DNA from: Cheilinus undulatus
Taxonomy: Eukaryota > Chordata > Actinopteri > Labriformes > Labridae
Length of the DNA stretch: 64,000 nucleotides
Reading direction: 5' to 3'
NCBI RefSeq assembly: GCF_018320785.1
Contig: NC_054867.1
Span: 23,935,855 to 23,999,854, forward strand
In this document: piece after piece, positions 24,944 to 35,350 of the stretch
Layout: the number at the start of each line of letters is the position of its first letter
How positions within the stretch are numbered: the first letter of the stretch is position 1
The notes under the pieces: generated by a model
Database searches by the model: none
What the model saw: the letters and a program-made list of their open reading frames with translations, nothing else
Told to the model about the DNA's origin: nothing
Translations under genes and position numbers: made by a program

Positions 24944-26234
24944 CGGCCTTTTTACCATCTTTACCAAGAGTGTCATAACGTTTGCCAACCTTGTTATCTC
25001 AGCTATTACAGATAAGTTAAGGAAGCTAAGCTCCAGAAGTTAACGTTAGTTTAACTTTACGCATCATATTTTACGCATTTTTGTTTAACTAGCATTACTT
25101 TGTAGTCTGTAGTAGATCTGTTTTTACTTTGCCAGTAAAGATGGGTTTTTTTGTATTAAAAAAAAAATTTTTAGCTACTGTATAACAATCTGCCCACCTA
25201 ATGACTACACATTGCCTTAATGATGACTGTAGACAAAGGTAAGATGTGGCAAAGGCAATTTTTCTACGTTGCTTGGCGTGCTTGCAGTCGATGAAGGGAA
25301 GAAAATCCCTTACATTTTTATTACAGACAACCACACAGATAGCAGACAGTGGCATGACAAGCACAGACAGGCAGAACTGAACAAAAGCTGGTGGGCTTAG
25401 TCAACACAGCAGCAGAAAATCTTTCAGAAAGTGAGTTTTAGTTGTCCTGGTGGCTGGGACAGGTGGGATGGTGTATTGTCTGATAAAGGCTCATTTTGAA
25501 GTAGACGTTGCTTCCTGTTTTATTTTTAGAAAATCTACCCTTTATTTTTTTAGCCTTGGTTCCTATTGTGTGTTTTGTGGAGAGTATGATTGTCGTCACA
25601 CAGTGGCTGTCTATGCTGCCCCTGATAAGTTTCATCTGTCTCCATTACCTGGTATATAGGTTTTTGTATCAGTTCAACCTGGTCCCCTGTATCAGCTGGT
25701 CAAGCCACCCTAGTAGTGTTTTTTCCTGGTCTTTGTCTTCTCATTTTTACATTGACTTGTTTTCCATAAGCCCGGTCTTGCTGCTTCCCTGTTTATTCCT
25801 GGATAGTAGTTTCTGACTTGAGCCCATGTCCTAGACCCAGTGCATCAATCTTTTGATGAAGTTTACAATCTGATTTGAACCAAGCTTGTATTCCACATTT
25901 CTGGAGGAATACCCTCAATATGTTAAGAAAGGGGGTACTGTCTTGGTACTAAGTAGCATACTATCTTCCAGTCTGCAAGGACCGCCTGTATGCAAGGACA
26001 GCTCTTAAGTTGGTTAGACTCTGGTTTGGGAGCCAGCTTCCTTCTTATCTGGACTTGGCCAATTCCCTGTTCGTCTTTCTCAAGCCAGCTCTCTTGGCAA
26101 ATAATACAGTCCTGCATCAACTGAATGCTTTGAGCCATCTATGAATTGTTTGCATATCCACCCTGACTTGTGGCAACTTTCCAGGACTGTAATCAACTAC
26201 ATCTTTGGAAAGCTGAGTTCAATTTCACTAGCCG
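24944..26234. other. intergenic, nothing recognised
   Basis: No family features in the open frames here (for example the hydrophobic one around 25508-25816) and no clear repeats. Confidence 0.5.
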
Positions 26235-26915
26235 CACTCAGGCCTGATTACTGCCAGACCTGCTGAATGACGAAATCACTTAAATAGAACTTGTCTGATA
26301 GAGTGAAGTAGGCTTAAAGATTTTAAAAAGCAACACATTATGGTGCCATCTAATGCAATTTAAGAACAGATAAGAAACAAAGTTATTAACATCTATCTGT
26401 CTGGAAAGGGTTACAAAGCCATTTCTAAGGCTTTGGGACTCCAGCAAACCACGATGAGAGCCATTATCCACAAATGCAGAAAACTTGAAGCATTGGTGAA
26501 CATTCCCAGGAGTGGGTGATGTAACAAAATGTCTCCTAGAGCATTTAAATGACTGATTCAGGAGGTCACAAAAGAAACCAGAACAATATCTAAAGACCTG
26601 CATGCCTCACTTGACTCAGTTAAGGTCAGTGTTTATGATTCAACAACAAGAAAGAGACTGGGCAACAATGGCATCCATGGAAGAGCTCCAAGGTGAAAAC
26701 CACTACTGACAAAAAAAGAACACAAAGGCTCGTCTCACATTTCCCAAGAAACACCTTGATGATCCCCAAGACTTTTGGGAAAATATTGGACTGATGATGC
26801 AGTCCACAGAATATGTGCATAAGATGTGGACTTATGCAGCAGGACAATAATTGAAAACACACCAAGAAGGCCACCTCTGAAAGGCTTAAAAAATACCCTT
26901 AAGATTTTCTTCCAC
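26235..26915 (+). mobile_element. Tc1-like DNA transposon, deleted copy (second family)
   Basis: Decayed Tc1-type transposase on the plus strand: SGKGYKAISKALGLQQTT, then a paired-like helix-turn-helix continuation AIIHKCRKLEAL. DDPQDFWENI-like sequence follows near 26760, then QQDN at about 26838-26849. The block between the first and second catalytic Asp is mostly missing. The 5' leader (CAGGCCTGATTACTGCCAGA) is distinctive of this fish family. No right-hand terminal repeat seen. Confidence 0.75.
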
Positions 26916-29584
26916 ATTTTGAAGGCTGACTGCAAGACTGTGGACTCTTTCAGATCAACAGCAATAACATTATTGATGGAGGCTGACAAGAGGTGGTCCT
27001 CAGCTCAGATGCTTTCAGGGATCTGTGCAGACCAGTAAAGTTCTACTTTGAAACAAGGTAGGACCCTCACAGGGCTGATGCCAGGTTTGAATCACAATAC
27101 CATCAAAAAATAACATTGTATGGTCAAATAGCATACAGTCTAATGCTGTTCATTGACTGAATAGTGTTTCTAAAAGGTTATACAAATGTTACCTCCCACC
27201 TAATACAGCTATCCTACTCAGAATGGCTACCGACACGGTTCTGTCATCTTTTTAGACAGTGATACAGCTGTGGAGCCCCAACATCACCATGTTATTATTA
27301 GCAGCAGTCTGTCCCTGTCATTCTCTTCCTTCTGTCTTTAACATGTTGAGTGTTCAGGTCCTTGGTTGTCCACCTTACCCTTATTGATCTAAAACAAAGG
27401 GAGACAAATCCTGTAAACACAGACAGCTGTATGCACAGGTCTTTAGGTGAGAGACAGACAAGCCGTAGGGGAGAGGGAGAGATTAAGGGCAGACTCTGCC
27501 CAAACCCCATCTCCCTTCTTTGCTTTGCAAGAAGTCATTAAGATTCAAACTCCGGATCCTTCACAATGTACCTGCTTCTTCTTCCCCTCCATGCATCTCG
27601 AGCAGGCAAAAAACAACCCTGCATGCCCTCACCAGAATTAAAACTGTGATGCAGCACTTGTTTTCCGTCAACAACAGAGAGCACACAAAGGCAAGGAGTG
27701 GAAGATAGGGTTAGAGATGGAAATAAGGAGAAAAGAAAGAGAGGGAGAGTACAGGTCTGACAGCTGGTTGGTATTCCTGAGGCTTAGCCAGAGAGGCTGA
27801 TGGTGCAGAGTGGACATCACCAAGGAATTTCAATGTGGATAGAACAGCCTGCTGTTGTCAGAGTCCAGCCTTTCTATTACAGGGCAGAGGATTTTACAAA
27901 ACACTTCTAATTCAATTAAGTCAAGCAGTTCAGACGTGAATTATGGTCATGATAAAAACTGATGCATAGATTCAGATGTTTTTTTTTTATTATATTGGCC
28001 TAGACTAATGTAGAGTTACATATCACCAATATCTGCTTTGTATTACACTGCAAATTCATTATTTTTGATAAATATGAACAGAGTTACAATCTCATTCGTC
28101 AGAGGCTATGATCAAAAGCAATGTACATCTGAGAGTTACATTTATTTGATTAATATTCATTTAGCAGTTAAACTTTCTGTTTGTGTTATATAAGACAGCT
28201 GGGCAGATAGAAAAACATGTATAATCCTTTATTGTGAACTTAAATGGCTTCTGTAATGTAAATATCTCAGTTTTAAATCATAAGGGAACTTTGTAATTAT
28301 TTCATATTCCATTTGAATCACACATTACTCACAAAGATACAGAATTTTACAGATTTTTCTCTGATGTACAACACACACACACACACACACGCTTTTTTTT
28401 CATATGCTGGATCTCTGATTTTTTTATTTCACCATGTCAACATCATATAGCCTCAATAAAATAATTTTAGTGTTCAAATCTGAAAGAAAAAAAAGAAAGG
28501 AATTTTATGATTGTTTGCAAAACTACATTGCCTCTTTTGGGAGGTCAAAATTCTGCAAATGATTTAATACACAAATTTGGTGGGCATGAAGTGTTAATTT
28601 ATTACCAGTTTGTGTTATATCCTCCTGAGACCCTGCATGTTCATGAGGACACTGTTACATTTTGGTTTCCCAACGACACATGAGATAACAGTGCAGAATT
28701 TCATTTCCTTTTTGTTTGTCTTTTTATTTAGGAAGGAGGAGCAGTGTGATTTGATTTTTTTTTTCTGGTACATTCATTGGAATTTGGTTAATTTATTTTA
28801 AAGATTTGGGAATTTGATTTGAAATTTGGTTGGGGAATTTCCTTCCAAATTTTCTTAAGCTTTCATGGAATATTTAGAGACTTTATTGGGATGTTACAGG
28901 GAAACTGTTCGGACATTTTGGGAAATAGGCCTGACATTTTTTCAGGATCTCTCATAAAATATTTGGTATAAACTTTATGTTTATCTCTAGGTTTTTTTTC
29001 ACAAAAGTTTACTGAAACATTTGGGGAATATTTGAGGACATTTTAGGGTTGTTTTTTAAAGGAATTTTTGGAATGCAACAGACATTTTTGCTAACGTCTT
29101 GGAAAATTTATGGAGATTTTTTATGTGTTGGAAATCTCTGATAATTTTAAAGGAGATTTTCTAGGACCTCCAAAACTTTATGTGGAAATTCCTGGCCTTA
29201 CTGACTGAACGGCCCCCTATTAACTGACCAAAACACACTCAAAATGTATTTTAAAAGATAATGTTGTGTGTTGTAGGGTAAGATAGTCCTGTTGTCCTCA
29301 AATGCAGTAAAACTGCTTCCTGTTCAAAGACAGAGCTTCTGTTTTATGCATATCATGTTCCACTTATCCTAAATAAGTGGGAGAAACTAAAAATTAGAGC
29401 TGACGAAAGGCTAAAAATTTCAATTGGATAAATCTTGCCATATTCTAAAATTACTCTATTTTGCATTTAAAACTGTTTCTGTGTCATTTTGGATTTTCCT
29501 AAAGTCTTCAACTATGGATAATTGACTTTCTGGTTGGTTACATACCTGCTTCTAAACAGGGTTTCTGTTCCATGTGAGATTTCT
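26916..29584. other. intergenic with simple repeats
   Basis: Contains an (AC)n run at 28371-28390. A stretch at about 28805-29180 is AT-rich with a recurring GGAATTT/TTTGGGGAA flavour, probably an old degenerate repeat. No gene recognised. Confidence 0.5.
28371..28390. repeat. (AC)n microsatellite
   Basis: Ten perfect AC units followed by a T run. Confidence 0.9.
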
Positions 29585-29771
29585 CTAACCTTGCAAAGCA
29601 GATGGATACACCCATTTCCTTGTTTTTCATTGGCGAATCCATCTTAACCGCACATCTGAACCGTTTGGACCTGGTTAGAAAGTGACAGGACCAATCAGCG
29701 ACGTGGGGCAGTACTTTAAGGCACGGCAGAGTCGTGACGTAAACAAGCAGCAGCAAGAGGCAGGTGCAAAT

Positions 29772-29864
29772 ATGGCGGAAGAGCTTAGCGTGGATGCTGC
29801 TAAAGTGTACGTTTTATCAGAACTTGACAACAATTCTTTGTTAAAAGAAGAACGTAGAACAGCA
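29772..29864 (+). CDS. candidate first coding exon, helicase-like N-terminus
   Basis: ATG at 29772-29774 opens 31 codons starting MAEELSVDAAKVYVLSELD and ending LLKEERRTA. It stops exactly at a GTGAGT donor (29865) in phase 0. An LKEEQRTA-type segment precedes the Walker A region in the RecQ-like helicase genes that occur in many copies in fish genomes (recollection, not checked). No downstream helicase exon was found in the window, so this is either an orphan exon carried by a repeat or a gene decayed beyond recognition. Confidence 0.3.
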
Positions 29865-29908
29865 GTGAGTTGTTTTCTTTTCAAAAATGACAAAAGTCGA
29901 GTACTTAC

Positions 29909-29925
29909 ATGTCTCTAGTCGCCAT
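29909..29925 (-). CDS. candidate minus-strand first exon (MATRD)
   Basis: Minus-strand ATG (29925-29923) in an ACATGGCGAC context, five codons plus two bases, then a strong GTAAGT donor at 29908. Upstream on the minus strand are CRE-like and CCAAT sites. No further exon identified. It is listed because it mirrors the plus-strand exon at 29772. Confidence 0.25.
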
Positions 29926-32126
29926 GTTTCGCGTTATTCCCCGTAGCTGCGCACGTGCAGCTCGATAGCTGCTACGTCATGTGTTTTGTTGCTCTTATTG
30001 GCCCGTAGAGATGTGACAGACAGAACGTTCATCCAATCACACTCCAAGTTTTTTTCAAAGCCTCTGCCTTTTTTCAAACGTTTCCTATTGAAGCTTTCCA
30101 TCTGGTGTGTCAGGTTAAGATTTCTTTGGACCAGGGCTGATTTTTCTGATATAGTGCAAAGTTTATGCAATGTCAAAATGATACAAAACAAAGACATTGT
30201 TTGGTCATAAATGTCCAAATCTAATTATTTCTAACACAATAAACTTTATATACCATAAAGTTATTTTAGCATAACACAGGTGTGGTAAGATGACAGAGTG
30301 CTATTCTTTAAATCCTGAAATAAGATGTTGTCTGGATTTTTCAGGTGAATATACCTTAAAATAATGGTGTATAGATATTTTGACCAGCTTTAAGACATTT
30401 GATTAGATGTATTTATTTGTGTATTTTTACAGTTTGGTTATATTAACCACCTGGCTGTTAGAGAGGTACCAGGTAAGAACTGTTTGTTGGGATTCAGACA
30501 GACAACAGCCTTAGCCTCCAGGACTAAGCACAGCTTCAGTCCCCTGACTGACCAGACAACCACAAGCAGCTGGACCCAGACTGCCTTCTTTCTCCAGGGG
30601 AAACCCTGCACTCACTAAATCCAACCATTTCACCCAATAAACAGCTGGAATATTACATAACGTGAGGTGGGGGCTGAATAGCCTTAAGTCCTATGAAAAA
30701 CCTGAAAAAAAGCATAAAAAAGACTTTTCATGTGCTCGTTCAGTTTGAAGTTCAACAGTCACTGACGATCATGCGGCCGTGAACATTCATCCACTGGGGC
30801 CAAAGAGCTCTGAGGCTGTCAAGCCCCAGCTCAACAATTTTCAATTCCTTAATAATTTATTAATGGCGGGCAGTCAAATTGCATATCAATAATGTAGAAG
30901 GGCTCAGTACAATGTTGATACAAAACACCCTTTCAGTCGGGCTCATTCATGCTCACAGACCTGCAGACATACAGTACGTGCTATGTTTAGTCCCACGTGG
31001 TCCAGCGCTGGCACACTGCATGAATTCAATCTGCATCATTGAGCTGTGTAATGTTAGTTGATGAGGGAGCAACAGAAAATGCTTCTCATGTTTGCTTTTA
31101 TGAGTCTGTGTTTGAAAATGTATGCAGAACGGAGTCACAGAGGGAGTTTTTATCGGGAGGCTCTGGAGATGAGAACATACATGCTGCAGATACACTGATG
31201 AGTAAGGACATCAAGCCTTGTACATTAAAAAAAATGCATTCTTAAATCTTTAACCCACTTGAGTAGCTGCTATCTTTAAGACAATAATTCTGTTCAAACC
31301 TGTGGAGAGTATTTTGCAACATTTTGCACACATGCACCATCTCTGCTCCCTGTCCATTGAACAGCTATGTTGTGTTTCTGGGCACAGGCCAATCACGCAT
31401 GTAGGACAAATTAAGTGACCAATGGCGGATTTCCATCTGGGTCAGCATCTTTTATTCAGCAGGCACGCGTACACAGTTACATGCCATCCCGCCCCGGGGG
31501 CCCTGCCGAGACCCACTCTGCCACCGCGAGATGGCCCACCATTTTGTTCTGTTTTGAAAATGATCTCCATGCATGAGATTAGCTGGGGGGCCTGCAAGCT
31601 CTTCCCTTTGTTGTGTATCCCAGTTTGGATATTTCCCTGCATGGTGTGTAAGCGTGTGCAGGGTGAGTGTGCATGTATAAAACTTATGTGTGTCTAATGG
31701 ATAGTTTTACATGTTGCATTCAAATCACACTATTGTGCAATGTAGCTGAAAATGCTCATAGAAATGCATGCTTTACTATTCAAGTCCTGCACATGCAGCG
31801 GGCGCCTGTGTGTCAAAGGTAAAACTCGACACGACATTCATTGAGGTCACAGGAGACTCCTCCTGATGCCTTCTCTCTGAACTCTTCGTGACCCTGCACC
31901 TGTGCTCTGTGCTGTAATGCATGAACTCAAACATACTGTGTTGCTGGGAGTTTTTCCTGTTTGGGCGGCATCAGGTTGCTGGTTTTCTGTGACAGAAATC
32001 CGCAGTCGAACACACAACCAGGAGGCAATCAAATGTGCCAAATGCTGAATCTAAACAAGTGTGCACACAAGTATGTAAAGTTGGTCATGAGGATTTTACG
32101 ATGCTACTGCACCAAAATGCAAAAAA

Positions 32127-32158
<32 letters not shown>

Positions 32159-32246
32159 GTGCCGTTGGTTTCCCTCCACAGACTTAAAGCAGCAACAAAG
32201 CAACTAAGCAGAGCGAGAGAGAAGGAGAGAGAGAGAGAGAGGAGGG
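32127..32246. repeat. (CT)n and (GA)n tracts in inverted arrangement
   Basis: A CT-dominated tract (32127-32158) and a GA-dominated tract (32213-32246) separated by about 54 bases on the same strand. The two can pair as a hairpin. Confidence 0.8.
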
Positions 32247-33180
32247 AGTGAGACTGGGGATGTGGTTGCTATAGTAACCATCTGGTAGGTCTGAACAGTT
32301 TCTCCCTGGCTTTCGTTTCATCATATCGAGCCTCCGTCTCTCTCTCCCTCTCTTCTCCTCTCTGCTCTCACTTTTGTTTATCCCTCTCTTTTCCTCCTCC
32401 TTCTCTCCTGACTCTCCACCTCTCTTATCTCCTCATCTCCCTCTCGTGCCGTTCGCTCTCTCTCCCACTCTCTCTTCCGATCTGCTCGCCTGCCACCCCT
32501 CTTCCCTCCCTCCCTTCCTCTCAGCTCTCTTCACTTTCCTTGGAAAACAGCGAGTGTTTAATGTTAATTTTGTGTCTTTGTTTGCTGTTATTTCCATTTT
32601 TATCGTTCTGCTGTGAGAGTCCCATCTGTTAAATCTGGACCCTCAGCCTTTTTTACAGACAAGAACAATACATGCCTTTCACATTTTCTGGACAGGAGGT
32701 AAAGGTGGACCAATATCTGAGGGGGAACTTGCTTGAAAGATTGACGTCATCTGAAATCACGATTTAGCTGCAACCAAAGTGGGTTTAACAATCACATCAT
32801 GGACACAGTTTCTTTATTTCTGGTTAAACACGGTGAATAAGCTCTACCCCTTAAAAATACTTGATCTTAAACCCCATTCACGAGGGGAAAGAATGTTTGG
32901 TGAGATATTGAAATAGATACTTATTCCTTTTTGCATTCAGGACCCCAACAAGGACTGCTTTCCCCTTTTCCCTCTTATCACTGTTTGTCCTTGTGAATTC
33001 CCAGCTGAGTCTCAATCAGCAAGAGAATACCTGATCCTAATGCCAATTGAGCCAGCCTTCCACACACCTCACACACTCATGGGTATACATCTATGCAAGC
33101 ACAGACAAAGCAAAAATACGAATAAATAAGCCAACATCTGCACATGCCCTCATAGACATGCACTCATTCAGGGGAATGAC

Positions 33181-33208
33181 ATGCAAATGTCTCCTCGGCC
33201 ATTTGCAT
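33181..33208. promoter_or_regulatory. inverted pair of POU octamer motifs
   Basis: Perfect ATGCAAAT at 33181-33188 and its exact complement ATTTGCAT at 33201-33208, 12 bases apart. This is the consensus octamer bound by POU/Oct factors. An enhancer role is inferred only from the motif pair. Confidence 0.35.
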
Positions 33209-33825
33209 TCAGTACACATGCTATGACTGCATCATATAAAGCCCATTGATTCATGCCAAGGCAGAAAGGAGGAGATTTTCCCACTGAGCGACTCAGCGTG
33301 TGAGGTCATTGCGGGTATTTCCCTGAGATGACACAAAGGTCAGATTCAGGAGTCCTCCGAAGAGGAAGCTAATGCGGGGTGAGAGTCAGACAGGCCTTAG
33401 TATTTGTGTTAGCTTATGTGCAGCTACTAGCCAGCTTGCAAGGTGTGTTTTACTCCTTATGGCAGTATCCAATCCATGGTACTTTACAGGTTTTTTTTTA
33501 ACTTCTCCTTTTCTCTCTTTTCTGCACTTCTCAGAGGATTTAAAAATTCACAACTTAATCTTGTATGCTCCTTTCACAGCTCTACTGATTAGCCTCATAC
33601 CAGTCCTTACCATAATACCTATTTGCAGCAGTATCATCCTATTACATGTGAAAGAGCTTCTCGTTGTATTAATGTCAATACTAGAGGCCTGCTTCACTGT
33701 CAAGTGCCATTTTACGCCTCTTTAAGCAGCAATGGTCATCCAGTGCTGGACTTGAACTTATCCATTTAGCCTGAGGTGAGATACATCCACTGCATCTTTG
33801 TAGTATAACATCTACTCCATGTGCA

Positions 33826-35350
33826 GTGTCTATCAAAAGTATTCAACCCTTAGATGTTTTACCCTTTAACTGATTTTATAAATCAATCATGGTCAATATA
33901 ATTTGACTTTTTTGACCTCAAAAATTACAAAAACCTCTTTAATGTCAAAGTGAAAACAGATTCTACAAAGTAACATCAGTTAAACAAAAATATATATGGT
34001 AAAATAAGTTGCTGCCTAAATATTCAGCCTGTTTAAAGTGACTGACCTAACTCAACAGAGGTCTAGCCAGCTGGTGCTAATAGTCTCACAATTACTGAAA
34101 TTGGGATCACCTAAGTGCAGTGAAAGAGTAAATGAGTCTCACGTGACTGCAATATAAAGACACCTGTGTCTGGAAGGTCCAGTCTCTGGTTAACCAGTAT
34201 TCCTGACTGCCATTACACCATGAAGACAAAAGAACACTCAGAGCAACTTAGAGAAAAGGTTATTGAAAAGTTTAAGTCAGGGGATGGATACAAAAAATGT
34301 CAAAGGCACTGAACATCCCAGTTAAATCTATCAACAAGAAATGGAAGCATCATGTCACGTGTAAATCTGCCTAGATCAGGCTGTCCTCACAAACTAAGTG
34401 ACCATGCAAGAAGACTAGTGAGAGAGGCCACTGAGACACCTATGACTTACACCTATGACTTTCACCTGCTCTGAAGGAGTTACAAGCTTCAGCAGCTGAG
34501 GAGAGACTTTGCATGCAACAGCTGTTGCCCGGGTTCTTCACAAGTCAAAGCTTTATGGGAGCGTGGCAAAGAAAAAGCCACTGGTAATAAACTTATTATA
34601 AATCTTGACTAGAGTTCACCAAAAGGCATGTGGGAGACTCCATGGTCAAGTAGAAGAAAGTTATTTTGTCTGATGAGACCACATCGCTACAAACACACCA
34701 TCCCCCATGTGAGGCACAGAGGTGGCAGCATCATGCTGCGGGGATGCTTCTCAACAGCCAGCCCTGGAAGGCTTGTAGAGGTAGAGGGTAAATGAATACC
34801 ACAAAACAGAGGAAAAATCCTGGAGGACAATCTTAATCATTCCACAAGAGAACTACGGCTAGGGAGGAGACTAATTTTCCAGTAAGACAATGACCTAAAG
34901 CATACTGTGAAAAACAAACAGAAATGGTTTAAAGACAACAAGGTGAATGTTCTGGCTGGGTCAAAGCACAGATCTCCGTCCAATAGAGAATTTGTGGCTG
35001 ACTTGAAAAGGGCTGTTCTTATTCGATCCTTGTGCAACCTGACAGAGCTTGAGCAGTTTTGCAAAGAAGAGTAGAGTAAAATTGCAGTGTCCAGATGTGC
35101 AAGCCTGATGGAGACTAATCCACACAGAGCCAAAGGTGCATCTACTAAATACCAACCTGAAGGTGGTGAGTATTTATGCAATCACTTTTATTCATTACAT
35201 GTTATTATTTAATTGGCATGACTTTGTCACAATCTGTTTTCACTTTAAAAATTTAAAAGTTTTTTTCAAGGAGCCAAATTATATTGACTATGTTTGATAA
35301 AATCAATAAAAGTTAAAACACCAAAGGGGGTGAATGCTATCTATAGGCAC
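33826..35350 (+). mobile_element. Tc1-like DNA transposon, near full length, inactive
   Basis: Terminal inverted repeats: left starts GTGTCTATC...AAGTATTCAACCC, right complement starts GTGCCTATAGATAGCATTCA. Between them is a degenerate Tc1 transposase starting with ATG at 34220 (MKTKEHSEQLREKVIEKFKS). Frameshifts break the rest, including the SDE..K catalytic region near 34670. The GGSIMLRGCFSTA-like stretch near 34720-34760 and the PIENLW-type C-terminal end are also broken. Length about 1.5 kb is normal for Tc1. Same family as 23626-24590. Confidence 0.85.

Larger units (their letters stand above)
29587..30117. mobile_element. inverted-repeat unit with two converging promoter/first-exon modules
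   Basis: Ends carry imperfect inverted repeats: left TAACCTTGCAAAGCAGATGG (from 29586), right complement TAACCTGACACACCAGATGG (from 30117); about 17 of 23 positions agree. Each half has a CCAAT box (29691-29696; inverted 29997-30001). Each also has a CRE-like TGACGTA (29735-29741; inverted 29973-29979) and an ATG inside an ATGGCG (YY1-type) context (29772 plus; 29925 minus), followed by a GT donor. The interior is CpG-rich compared with its surroundings. A related terminal block lies at 18957-18985, so the unit is probably repetitive. Superfamily unknown. Confidence 0.55.
30118..33825. other. intergenic, regulatory-looking stretches
   Basis: No gene recognised. Notable content: a homeobox/POU-rich AT block near 30830-30900; a GC-richer block 31420-31630; CT and GA runs (32127-32158, 32213-32246); a pyrimidine-rich tract 32330-32530; and an inverted octamer pair (33181-33208). 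Several stretches have the even, low-repeat texture of conserved non-coding DNA, but conservation cannot be judged here. Confidence 0.4.

Noticed and set aside
30432-30473. Possible small exon (FGYINHLAVREVP) between ACAG and GTAAGA
   Set aside because: Splice-like borders only; no partner exon or family match, so not supportable.
33372-33725. 117-codon hydrophobic frame on the plus strand
   Set aside because: Hydrophobic composition arises from T-rich DNA; no domain, no exon borders, no homologue recognised.
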